From Halobacteriovoraceae bacterium (GTDB lineage: Bacteria > Bdellovibrionota > Bacteriovoracia > Bacteriovoracales > Bacteriovoracaceae), in NCBI GenBank assembly GCA_020635135.1, contig JACKAJ010000015.1, positions 248,001 to 312,000 on the forward strand: a stretch of DNA of 64,000 nt, written 5' to 3'. Under the pieces are notes generated by a model that saw only the letters and a list, made by a program, of their open reading frames with translations, was not told where the DNA came from and made no database searches. Positions 1-8,259 of this stretch are shown piece by piece. Position numbers and translations under genes: made by a program. How positions within the stretch are numbered: position 1 is the stretch's first letter; every line of letters begins with the position of its first letter.

Positions 1-85
1 CATTTATTGAAAAGAGTTTTGATTTTAAATCTTTTTGTTCGTATTGACTATTTGCATCCATTCATTCAAGCTTTTAGTTGTGAGC

Positions 86-1363
86 ATGTATAATAGCTAT
101 ACTCAAAATTCTCTATTTTATAAACGGCTTTTATCTGTGCTTTGCGCCATACTGATCCCCCTCAGTTCTACCTTCGGGGCTTATAAAATAGAAGACCTCG
201 AACAGCTGGCAAAAAACAAAGAATTTCGTGAGTTTTTTCTCCATGCAAAGGACATTGTCCCTCAAAACCGTGGCGATCGATGGGAAAAACTTATCAAAAA
301 ATCAGCCGACCAATACCTCACCACCTTTGATCCCGAAAACCTCATCGTCCCCAGGATCGACTTTGATATTTTTATGGAAATCCAAGCCTGGCCGGCTATT
401 CGATCCAACGAAACCCTACTGCTCAAACTTAATCAGTACTCTCTTTTTTATCTAGAAAGTGAAATTAAGCTCATAACCAAAAAATCAGAACAAGAAATTG
501 TAGAACTGAAAAATATACTTCATCAATTTTGGAAGAATAATAAGCAATTTTTTAATTTAGGTTATCAAATAGCCCTATCCTTATATGCTTTTAAAGAGGA
601 GGCCACCAAACCTCAGTCAGCACTGACTCACCTCATTTCGCCCTATCCCGATTTTATGGCCTACCTCTATCTTTTTACCGAGCAAGCTTATAAATCCCCG
701 GTCTCTCACGTCTTCTGCGATTCCTCGATGTCTCAAAATATCATTTCTTATAAATTTCAAGAACTTTTAGAAAAACAGCAGACATTACTAGACGATAATT
801 TTGATATCAAAATCTCTCAATTTGTGAACCGCAAATGCTGGGAAACTTATCGCCCTTATCTTTTTGAAATCATCTCTCAAAAAAACTCAGCCCATGATAA
901 AAAAGAAATGGCCTTTAAACTTATCCAGCTTGATCGTTCTCTTCCAAGTGAACAAAAAACATTCGCTGCCATCCTCTATTTACTTGATGGCCCTCAAAAA
1001 TCTGAGCTCTATAACTTGAGTTGGAATCGCTTAATGGATTTAAAAAAAGAGCCGGAATCTCGAAATTCTATTGCGGCCAAGATTTCAAATCTTGATCCCG
1101 TTCCTGATAACCTTTTCTCTCAAACTAAAAACATTCAACACATCTTACTTACAAAAAATCTTGCTCAATATTTTCCAGAGCTTTTTGAATCTTATTCTAG
1201 TAAATGTCTTGAATACTTAGAGGGAAAGGGAAGCTTTAAAAAAGGAAACCCTACAATTCATTGTAAAGATCTGTTTTTAATTTTAAGGGGACTTCACCAA
1301 AAAGATGAAGTCGCTCCTCGCGTTTATTACTCACTCAAACCTTATTTCAAAGATATCAAATAG
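86..1363 (+). CDS. Hypothetical exported protein
   Basis: This is a protein of about 425 residues that I do not recognise. I prefer the ATG at 86. A longer reading frame opens upstream, but from 86 the N-terminus reads as a signal peptide: a short basic region with KR near residue 14, a hydrophobic stretch LLSVLCAILIPLS, then a small-residue cleavage region ending around FGA. The mature part is mostly helical in appearance and rich in Lys, Glu and Leu, with scattered Cys (for example near CDSS and CKDL) and no recognisable catalytic motif. It converges on the clpB-like gene with only 12 bp between the stop codons. Export to the periplasm is likely; function is unknown. Confidence 0.6.
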   Translation: MYNSYTQNSLFYKRLLSVLCAILIPLSSTFGAYKIEDLEQLAKNKEFREFFLHAKDIVPQNRGDRWEKLIKKSADQYLTTFDPENLIVPRIDFDIFMEIQAWPAIRSNETLLLKLNQYSLFYLESEIKLITKKSEQEIVELKNILHQFWKNNKQFFNLGYQIALSLYAFKEEATKPQSALTHLISPYPDFMAYLYLFTEQAYKSPVSHVFCDSSMSQNIISYKFQELLEKQQTLLDDNFDIKISQFVNRKCWETYRPYLFEIISQKNSAHDKKEMAFKLIQLDRSLPSEQKTFAAILYLLDGPQKSELYNLSWNRLMDLKKEPESRNSIAAKISNLDPVPDNLFSQTKNIQHILLTKNLAQYFPELFESYSSKCLEYLEGKGSFKKGNPTIHCKDLFLILRGLHQKDEVAPRVYYSLKPYFKDIK

Positions 1364-1375
1364 CTTTTTTAAGCT

Positions 1376-3739
1376 TTAAATCTGACTCATACTCATTTCA
1401 CCATCTTTCCAGTCCAACTCCAATGATCCCTCTGGGAGATCTCCTTGGAGAATCTTCTTCGAAAGTGGACGGATCACGAATTTGTTAAAAACAGCATTTA
1501 AAGGTCTCGCTCCATACTGAGGATCATAACCGCGATCACAAAGTAAGTTTTTAAAGTTTTCAGAGAGTTTCACATTTAAACTCTTAACTTTGAGTCTTTC
1601 GTTAAAAAGCCTGAGCTGCTTACCTACTAATTGTTCCATGATACCTTTATCAAGAGCATGATAATTCAATATGGCATCGATGCGACCAAGAACTTCAGGT
1701 TTAAAGTCTAACTGAGGGTTCTTAGAGTTTGATGTCATCATGATAATGGTATTTTTAAAATTTATCGTTCTCCCTTTATTATCTGTTAATCTCCCATCGT
1801 CCAGAATCTGTAACAAAATATCAGAGAAATCAGGATGCGCTTTTTCAATCTCATCGAAAAGAACGATAGAAAAAGGTTTTCTTCGTACGGCTTCAGTAAG
1901 AACACCCCCCTCATCATAGCCGACATAACCGGCCGGGGCTCCGATCAATTTAGCAACAGAGTGTTTTTCTGAATACTCACTCATATCCAATCGAACAACA
2001 TTATTTTCATTATCAAAAAGAAACTTCGCTAAGCTCTTAGCCGTTTCTGTTTTACCTACTCCTGTCGGACCGAGTAAAAGAAATGAACCCATGGGTCGAG
2101 ATTCATCACTTAACCCAGCAAAACTGCTCATTAAAGTTTCTGAGATTTCATGCAGGGGCTCACTTTGTCCAAACACTCGCTCATTGAGATACTTTTCGAT
2201 ATTGAGAATCTGTTCTTGTTTTTCTTTAAGTATTTTCTCAGTCGGGATTCCTGTTTGTCTGGAGATAATCTCAGCAATATGCTCACGAGAGAGAATCCAA
2301 AGATGACCAACGCTTTCAAGTTCAGTTTGCAGTTCAGGAATGATCGAATACTTTAACTTTCCAGCTTCCTCATAATTTCCCTCACGTTCAGCAACTTCTA
2401 ATTCATACTTATGGCGATCGATCTTATTTTTAAGCTCACTAACTTTTTTGAGAGAAATCACTTCTTCTTCCCATTTACTTTTTTCAATATCAAATTCTTT
2501 TTGAAGCTTATCAATCTCTACTAAAATTTCTTTATTATCTTTTTCCACTTTAGAGAGAACTCGCTTGGATTTAATTTCTTCTTCCAAGTCTTCTAAGCTT
2601 CGAGGCATTGCTTCAGCTGAAAGTTTTAGGGCCGACGCCGCTTCATCGATCAAATCAATGGCCTTATCGGGTAAGAATTTATCAGTGATATACTGATCTG
2701 ATAAATAGACAGCAGCATAGATTGCTTCATCAGAGATGCGAATCCCATGGTGCATTTCAAACTTTTCTTTAAGCCCCATTAAAATCTCAATAGCATCTTC
2801 TTTACTTGGTTCATCAACCGGAACACTTCGGAACCTTCTCTCAAGGGCAGGGTCTCCCAGAATGTATTTTTGAAATTCTTCAGGAGTTGTCGCTCCAATG
2901 GCGTGCAATTCTCCTCTGGCCAAAGCTGGTTTTAAAAGATTGGCTGCATCCATGGCCCCGTCTGTTCTTCCTGCTCCAACAAGTTGGTGAATTTCATCGA
3001 TAAAAAGAATGGCCTCGCCATTCTGCGATTTTATAAATTCAATGAGTTTTTTTATTTTCTCTTCAAATTCTCCGCGGTACTTTGTTCCCGCCATCAAACT
3101 TCCGAGATCCAAGCTATAAACGGTTTTCCCCTTGAGAACATCGGGAACGGAGTTCTTAATTATTTCTCCAGTCAAACCTTCTACAATCGCCGTTTTCCCA
3201 ACTCCAGCAGGTCCAACTAAAACAGGATTATTCTTGCTTCTACGCCCTAAAATTTCCATCACAGCGCGAATTTCTTTTCGACGCCCAATCACCGGGTCTA
3301 ACTTTCCAACCTTAGCCTTTTCATTGAGATTCACTAAGAAATCAGGCACTTCACTTTCTTCTTCATTTGCATGGAGGGACGTGTAATCGATATTTAAATG
3401 GGCGAAAATCTGCGGCATAAATTTGAGAAGATCTTTTTCGGTAGTTTCTGTTCTTCCATTTTCTGCAACGTGCGCACTGGCCATGGTTAACCACTTGGTC
3501 AATCCTGTTGAGGGACGAAGATTTTCGAGGGGAATTTCGGTACCGGTACTTGGCTTTTTAGAAAGCTCTGCCAATACTTTTTCTTTCTCTTTTTTGAGGG
3601 CCCTAGACGCAAAACTCGACTTATTGAGGATAAGTCCTAATAAAAGATGCTCAGGGAAAATTTCTGAATTTTTTCTCTGTGACGCTTCCTTTTGGGCAAT
3701 ATTAAAACTCCCAAGGACAATTGAGTCGAATTGATACAT
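1376..3739 (-). CDS. clpB: ClpB-type AAA+ protein disaggregase
   Basis: A Hsp100 chaperone that would thread aggregated proteins through its ring in the cytoplasm, working with DnaK. Visible parts, in order: a Clp N-terminal repeat region (residues 1-120), first AAA+ domain with Walker A GPAGVGKT (about 176), pore loop KYRGEFEEK and Walker B LFIDEIH, then a long coiled-coil middle domain (about 385-490) ending in the ClpB-like stretch [15 protein letters not shown]. The second AAA+ domain follows with GPTGVGKT, pore loop GYVGYDEGG and [13 protein letters not shown] see no IGF/IGL ClpP-docking loop, and the second domain has the FRPEF-NRID-like [10 protein letters not shown], so ClpB fits better than ClpA or ClpC. 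At 787 residues it is shorter than the usual 860. A good Shine-Dalgarno (AGGAGGG) precedes the start, and a heat-shock-like promoter lies upstream. Confidence 0.85.
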   Translation of the reverse strand: MYQFDSIVLGSFNIAQKEASQRKNSEIFPEHLLLGLILNKSSFASRALKKEKEKVLAELSKKPSTGTEIPLENLRPSTGLTKWLTMASAHVAENGRTETTEKDLLKFMPQIFAHLNIDYTSLHANEEESEVPDFLVNLNEKAKVGKLDPVIGRRKEIRAVMEILGRRSKNNPVLVGPAGVGKTAIVEGLTGEIIKNSVPDVLKGKTVYSLDLGSLMAGTKYRGEFEEKIKKLIEFIKSQNGEAILFIDEIHQLVGAGRTDGAMDAANLLKPALARGELHAIGATTPEEFQKYILGDPALERRFRSVPVDEPSKEDAIEILMGLKEKFEMHHGIRISDEAIYAAVYLSDQYITDKFLPDKAIDLIDEAASALKLSAEAMPRSLEDLEEEIKSKRVLSKVEKDNKEILVEIDKLQKEFDIEKSKWEEEVISLKKVSELKNKIDRHKYELEVAEREGNYEEAGKLKYSIIPELQTELESVGHLWILSREHIAEIISRQTGIPTEKILKEKQEQILNIEKYLNERVFGQSEPLHEISETLMSSFAGLSDESRPMGSFLLLGPTGVGKTETAKSLAKFLFDNENNVVRLDMSEYSEKHSVAKLIGAPAGYVGYDEGGVLTEAVRRKPFSIVLFDEIEKAHPDFSDILLQILDDGRLTDNKGRTINFKNTIIMMTSNSKNPQLDFKPEVLGRIDAILNYHALDKGIMEQLVGKQLRLFNERLKVKSLNVKLSENFKNLLCDRGYDPQYGARPLNAVFNKFVIRPLSKKILQGDLPEGSLELDWKDGEMSMSQI

Positions 3740-3758
3740 AAAACCCTCCTAAATAGGT

Positions 3759-3773
3759 CTCACGTCGTGTGAG
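3759..3773 (-). repeat. Short inverted repeat in the clpB leader
   Basis: CTCAC-GTCGT-GTGAG is a perfect 5-bp inverted repeat with a 5-nt loop. It lies between the predicted heat-shock promoter and the Shine-Dalgarno of clpB. It is not the CIRCE operator (TTAGCACTC-N9-GAGTGCTAA). It could be a small operator or a leader hairpin, or chance. Confidence 0.25.
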
Positions 3774-3796
3774 TTTTGAGATCGTTCTTATATTAA

Positions 3797-3824
3797 AAAT
3801 GGTGTTATTTTAAGGGATGTCAAG
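3797..3824 (-). promoter_or_regulatory. Sigma-32-like (heat-shock) promoter of clpB
   Basis: Read on the minus strand, CTTGAC (3824-3819) is followed after 14 bp by CACCATTT (3804-3797). This resembles the sigma-32 pattern CTTGAA-N13-17-CCCCATNT. Transcription would start near 3788, giving a leader of about 50 nt. The same TNGACA-N14-ACCATNTTT arrangement stands upstream of ftsH in this window, and clpB and ftsH are classic heat-shock genes. No sigma-70-type -10 at normal spacing is evident. The call is by motif only. Confidence 0.5.
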
Positions 3825-3973
3825 ATTACAAAAAGTGAGCCTCTCTCAATTTGAGCCTATATGCGGAAACCTGCCTTATTGTGTTGGCAGTGCCTTCTCT
3901 TGCTTAAAGCTTCGAAAAGCCTATAAACAAGGGTTTCTAGGATTTCTATAAAAAATTCAAGTTGTTGGAGCTT

Positions 3974-3985
3974 TATAATAGATAT
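3974..3985 (+). promoter_or_regulatory. -10 element placed for a leaderless mRNA
   Basis: A perfect TATAAT (3974-3979) ends six bases before the ATG at 3986, so the predicted transcription start coincides with the start codon. A -35 match is poor. A GGAG at 3967-3970 is too far from the ATG to be a normal ribosome binding site. Confidence 0.35.
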
Positions 3986-6439
3986 ATGAGACTGGTCATC
4001 TCCACCCTATTTTCGATACTTATATCATCCACTTTATATGGGGGGACAATCGCTCAGTGTTTGAGTCTTCTTCAGACCAGTAATGAAGCTCAAAAATACC
4101 AATTATTCAATGAATGTGCTGAAAATATGTGCGCACAACTTACCGATGAAAAAGCTTATTTTCAATGCGTGAATCAAAACAAAATTCTTGAAAACTCTCA
4201 AGGTAAAACCATTGCAGATAGCGAACTCGGAAGCTTTGTCTCCAAGGTCGTATCTACTTATCAATGTGAATCGGGCTGCCAAGTGGGAGAAGCTTGTCTG
4301 CCTTCTGATTACATTGATGTTCTCAATGAAGAACACAGCGATTTTCTCGATACACTTAGAGCTCTTTACCCGACTAATATTATGGCCAAAAGGGCCCAAG
4401 AAACTTGCTCCAAAGACACGGACTGCGCCTCTTTGAAGTGTTCAAATAATAAATGCGCGCCTAAGCTTTTTTGTCGAAAAGCGGGCATAGGCGAAGTCGC
4501 CTCGGGAGGACTCCACTGTGCTGAAGGTCTCACTCCCAATGCTCAAGGGAAGTGTTTCCCAGCCAGTTATTATAAAAATCGAGAGTTTCAACTCATCACT
4601 CAACTACTCAATCAAAACACTGATCCCTGTTATAATGGAGCCACTTCTCAGCCACAATTTCAAAAATTGTTTTATGAACTCAATCTTTCAATGCGGGCCT
4701 TTGAATATCTTTTCTCTAACCATAATACTGAGCATGGAAGTTTCAACTCTCTTACTGAAAAGTTAAAACTCGTTGCTAAAGAGATGAGCGAAAAAAGAAG
4801 CCAGATCGTGGTCAATTTTGATAATAACCTCAAAGAATTTCGAGAAGACTACCAGACACTTTCTTCACTTAAGCCTGATTCAGAAAAAGAAGTTATTTTT
4901 AAAGGAAAAACTTATAAAGAAAAAGATCTCTACGCCAGTAAGGCAGCCAATAACCTTCAAATGGATCTCTTAAAAGAGCTCGAACAAGTGCGCCTCAAAT
5001 ATAACCAAGAGATGGCCACCCTTTATGAAGATATTTTCATCCGTTTTCAAGCTGTCCGCGATGAATATGTCGAAGCTGGAAGTGACAATAAAAACTGGAA
5101 GTATCGTTTAAGTGTTAAAGACTCTAAAAAATATAATTTCCTAAAAAAATATAATGAAGGTAGCATTGAGAAATTCCTAGAAATTCAAGGGCACTCTAAT
5201 CTCTTGGCCGACAAGAAGCTCTACCTTTTTGATTTTCCCGATAATTCTCTTAAAAAGTATGCGCCTACACTTTTAACACCAATTACAAAAAGAAAGCGTT
5301 TCCGAGAAGCTATTCGCAGTCCTTTTTTATTTTCAACTGTATTTCTTAGCCCTATCATCCCAATGATCTATCGCGATTCCATTATCAAAAAAGCGAAAGG
5401 AATCAATATAAAAGACGATGGCTACACCATGCCTCTCAAAGAAATTGAATACGATGGTCTAGTCCATGCAAGCTTTGAAAAAATTAAGTTCGAAGAAAAG
5501 TATGAAAACTCTCTTTTTGATCCCGATCTCAAAATCTATAGCGGCTGCGTGAACGGACTCATTCCAGAAGAAGACAGTCTCAATCGCTGTTCAAAACATG
5601 AGCAAACTCTTAAAGACTTAAAGGCCCGTATGCTCGCTTCTCTCGTCTATTTTAGTGGTCATAGCCGTAAGAAAAACCCCAAATCTTATTTTGGAGGAGA
5701 ACTGGTCGATAAAGACAAGTGGTCTTATCCAGATCTTAAAAAATACAAAATGAATGGTGCTCGTGGAGACTACTACAATTATATCTATGAAGCTCTCTAT
5801 AACCTTAAAAACACTTATAAAATCTTGGGCAATAAAACAGATTCTCGCATCGCTTGTCTCAATGAGCACAAGTATGATGGAACTTCTGCAAGGCAGTTTA
5901 ATATCATCAACAAAGAGGTCTTTGCCTTTAAACCAAAAACCAGAAGCATCGGTGACCTCTCAACCTCACGTTCACACCCAGCTGAAGCAAGCAGCAGTGT
6001 CCGAGGGCAAGGAACAGGTGGCAACTCTTCAGTTCGTGGATCGAACGATAATACCGCTGGTTATGCTGATAATAAGTCAAATGGTCAGTCGCCAAATATC
6101 AACATTAATAACTCAAGCAAAAACGAATCTGATAAAGTGAAAGAAGCAACAGGCAATACTCAAAAGATCAGCGCTCACTCAGTTAACCCGACTCAATTCC
6201 AAAGACCACGCTCTTCAAGTAATCAATCAAAAGATGATAGTATTTTTCCAATTTTTGGACAAAGTTCTTCTCAAGATAGTTCAGGTCGAAACCTCAGTAG
6301 TCTTAACCTTCAAGAACAACGCCATATTTTAAAGAATCTCAATAAATTTAAGGCTACGGCTCGCTCTCGTAGTACAATTTTTGAGGACATTTCTAATAGT
6401 TATGTGGATAAGGCTTATCCCATGATCTTTTCTGAATAA
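3986..6439 (+). CDS. Large Cys-rich exported protein, unknown
   Basis: A protein of about 817 residues with a clear signal peptide (MRLVISTLFSILISSTLYGG), so the ATG at 3986 is preferred over an upstream TTG. The first 200 mature residues are rich in Cys (about 20), including a compact C-x5-DC-x4-KC-x4-C segment near residue 150 that resembles small disulfide-bonded domains. The middle is helical and charged. A hydrophobic stretch near residue 445 (LFSTVFLSPIIPMIY) could be a membrane segment. Residues of about 650-770 are Ser/Asn/Gln-rich low complexity and probably disordered. No enzyme motif is seen. Export with disulfide bonding is the only safe inference. It converges on the next gene, with 5 bp between the stops. 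Confidence 0.65.
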   Translation: MRLVISTLFSILISSTLYGGTIAQCLSLLQTSNEAQKYQLFNECAENMCAQLTDEKAYFQCVNQNKILENSQGKTIADSELGSFVSKVVSTYQCESGCQVGEACLPSDYIDVLNEEHSDFLDTLRALYPTNIMAKRAQETCSKDTDCASLKCSNNKCAPKLFCRKAGIGEVASGGLHCAEGLTPNAQGKCFPASYYKNREFQLITQLLNQNTDPCYNGATSQPQFQKLFYELNLSMRAFEYLFSNHNTEHGSFNSLTEKLKLVAKEMSEKRSQIVVNFDNNLKEFREDYQTLSSLKPDSEKEVIFKGKTYKEKDLYASKAANNLQMDLLKELEQVRLKYNQEMATLYEDIFIRFQAVRDEYVEAGSDNKNWKYRLSVKDSKKYNFLKKYNEGSIEKFLEIQGHSNLLADKKLYLFDFPDNSLKKYAPTLLTPITKRKRFREAIRSPFLFSTVFLSPIIPMIYRDSIIKKAKGINIKDDGYTMPLKEIEYDGLVHASFEKIKFEEKYENSLFDPDLKIYSGCVNGLIPEEDSLNRCSKHEQTLKDLKARMLASLVYFSGHSRKKNPKSYFGGELVDKDKWSYPDLKKYKMNGARGDYYNYIYEALYNLKNTYKILGNKTDSRIACLNEHKYDGTSARQFNIINKEVFAFKPKTRSIGDLSTSRSHPAEASSSVRGQGTGGNSSVRGSNDNTAGYADNKSNGQSPNININNSSKNESDKVKEATGNTQKISAHSVNPTQFQRPRSSSNQSKDDSIFPIFGQSSSQDSSGRNLSSLNLQEQRHILKNLNKFKATARSRSTIFEDISNSYVDKAYPMIFSE

Positions 6440-6444
6440 CGAAA

Positions 6445-7728
6445 TTATATATCGTCTTGTCTCGAATATAGCTGTTCTATAATAATTTGCTCTTTTTCGT
6501 AATTTTTCGTAGGATCTTCGTTTGAAAGTTGAAGCCCTTCTTCTTTCATCTCTTCTAAAGTCAGAATTCCTTCATTATCGAGAGCATTCATTTCTTGGTT
6601 AATTTTACGCAATAAATCCGCATCTGCATTCAAAACTTCTAGATTGATGTCAGTATGAATCAAATTAATTCTTTGAATATTCTGACCGCCATTAAAACTT
6701 AGCTCCAGTATATGATCACTAAAGCTTAAGACTCTTCCCTTCGCTGTTTTAGATTTTTTAGCATGGTTAAAATAATCAATTTTAACGTACGTGCCAATGA
6801 GACTGGGTATTTCACTATAAGAAAAACTCTTAAACTTTCGATTGAAATATCTTTCATCGCCAAGCACTGATTTTGTCACGATAGGGTCAATTTCTTCTAC
6901 TGTATAGAAATAGATTTCCGCATAACTTTGAGAGTCTAGGTTGATTTGATTTTCGATGTCAGTCGTCAAAGAATAAGAATCGGTCTCAGCCAGAATAATT
7001 TTACCTTCATTTAAATCTTTTAAAACTTTCTTGGGATCTTTTGATAATTTCCCTACAAATAATTCTGAGCCTATTTTTGAGTCTAATTCAAAATAAGTAC
7101 TTTGCCCATAATGTCGAACTCTATTGCCAACACCGCTCACATATGTTGAATATTGAGGTCTAAGACTATCCTTAACACTTGTTTCTTTTAATATATACCT
7201 TTTAATAACCACTTCTTTCCCGGAAAAATTATTAGCAATATATTTTAGATTTTGATCATGCGATATTCCGTAGTGTTTGAGAAAACTCTCATCAAAACTA
7301 TCTATTTTATAATCATTAAGAACTCCCTTGCTTGGATTGACGGAAATAATTCTTTCTTTAGTGTGAAACCGCTTGTTTTCAAAAATTTCCTGAGGTTTAT
7401 CGAGAATGCGATTTTTTTTAAACAACCTATTAAGTAAAGATTTCGACAGTTTAAAGTTCTCAATAGAATTACGCGCATCGAGATAAGAAAAAACTCCAAA
7501 AACAACTTGCAATAACCCCATTTCCCAAAAATGAGACTGAGTCGATGCTGCAAAGATGGCGGGAGATAGGATCGTGGCATAGATCATGAAATTTTCCAAA
7601 GGTTTTCGAACGTATCTCTCACAATAGTTCTTAGCCTTCCCTATCACCCTCGTTTCTGGCACAGCTTTAGAAGTGAATAGGAAAGCAGTCAATAATATAA
7701 TCGAAAAAATTCTCATGATCTTCATCAT
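6445..7728 (-). CDS. Hypothetical exported or membrane-anchored protein
   Basis: About 427 residues from the chosen ATG at 7728, which begins a good signal peptide (MMKIMRIFSIILLTAFLFTSKA). The longer frame upstream adds 32 charged residues that look non-coding. After the signal, a short hydrophobic segment (about 45-75, around YATILSPAIFAAS and LLQVVFGVFSYL) may anchor the protein. The rest is soluble, beta-strand-rich in appearance and ends in an acidic helix. I recognise no domain. It is divergent from the small exported gene at 7843, so the two may share a promoter region of roughly 115 bp. Confidence 0.55.
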   Translation of the reverse strand: MMKIMRIFSIILLTAFLFTSKAVPETRVIGKAKNYCERYVRKPLENFMIYATILSPAIFAASTQSHFWEMGLLQVVFGVFSYLDARNSIENFKLSKSLLNRLFKKNRILDKPQEIFENKRFHTKERIISVNPSKGVLNDYKIDSFDESFLKHYGISHDQNLKYIANNFSGKEVVIKRYILKETSVKDSLRPQYSTYVSGVGNRVRHYGQSTYFELDSKIGSELFVGKLSKDPKKVLKDLNEGKIILAETDSYSLTTDIENQINLDSQSYAEIYFYTVEEIDPIVTKSVLGDERYFNRKFKSFSYSEIPSLIGTYVKIDYFNHAKKSKTAKGRVLSFSDHILELSFNGGQNIQRINLIHTDINLEVLNADADLLRKINQEMNALDNEGILTLEEMKEEGLQLSNEDPTKNYEKEQIIIEQLYSRQDDI

Positions 7729-7842
7729 CGGAACATTATCCAAGTCCCTTGAGACCTTGAAAATTTTACATCCTCGCCATTCCCGACTTTTCAGCTCAAA
7801 TTCAGAATGATAAGTCCTCACCACTACATAAAAGGAGGGCCT

Positions 7843-8154
7843 ATGAAAAAACTAATTTCAATTGCCTTATTATTGTCTTCAATGAGTCTTTTGGCTGATG
7901 AAAACTGCGAAATCAGAGGAGCAGCTCGTTGCTTCAATTGTCCTGCTGGTATTTACGTCAGTTGTGAATCAGATGATTACGCTGGTGAATACAACATTAA
8001 AGATGATGAAATTGTCATCAATGAGAAAGGTGAAGAAAAAACAATTTCTGAAGTTTATGCTGAAGAAGGATACGTTAATATCGTTCTCAAAACAGGAACA
8101 AAACTCTATCACGATGAAAATGCTGAAAATCTTTTCACTGAAATCGTTGATTAA
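7843..8154 (+). CDS. Small exported Cys-containing protein
   Basis: A 103-residue protein starting at the ATG at 7843, which has a strong Shine-Dalgarno (AAAGGAGGG) six bases upstream. The signal peptide is MKKLISIALLLSSMSLLA, cleaved near ADEN. The mature part has four Cys: C near residue 22, then RCFNCPAG and VSCES, suggesting two disulfides or a metal site. The remainder is acidic and strand-like, ending in a Glu/Asp-rich tail. No family is recognised. Confidence 0.65.
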   Translation: MKKLISIALLLSSMSLLADENCEIRGAARCFNCPAGIYVSCESDDYAGEYNIKDDEIVINEKGEEKTISEVYAEEGYVNIVLKTGTKLYHDENAENLFTEIVD

Positions 8155-8159
8155 TTCTT

Positions 8160-8182
8160 AGAAGATCGACGTTTATCCGAAC
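8160..8182 (-). repeat. Solitary arm of the dispersed structured element
   Basis: Read on the minus strand this is GTTCGGATAAACGTCGATCTTCT in two parts: GTTCGGATAAACGTCGA then TCTTCT. It matches 19424-19446 at nearly every position and shares the pattern ATAAA-x-TTC-x-TCTTC with the outer arms of the full element at 50860 and the fragment at 55303. No partner arm or core is present here. It lies just after the terminator of the minus-strand coiled-coil lipoprotein gene. Confidence 0.45.
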
Positions 8183-8189
8183 TCAGACC

Positions 8190-8216
8190 TATAAAAAAGC
8201 CCTCATTCGAGGGCTT
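8190..8216 (-). terminator. Rho-independent terminator of the coiled-coil lipoprotein gene
   Basis: On the minus strand, AAGCCCTC-GAAT-GAGGGCTT forms a perfect 8-bp stem with a 4-nt loop, directly followed by T6. It sits 44 bp beyond the stop codon of the minus-strand gene ending at 8260. In the plus direction the U-tract is absent, so it mainly serves the minus-strand gene. Confidence 0.85.
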
Positions 8217-8259
8217 AATTAAGCAACAAGGAAAGGAAAAAGGAGTTAGCTATTTATTA

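Noticed and set aside
1376..3739. ClpA or ClpC identity for the Hsp100 protein
   Set aside because: A long ClpB-type middle domain is present, and no IGF/IGL ClpP-binding loop is seen in the second AAA+ domain.
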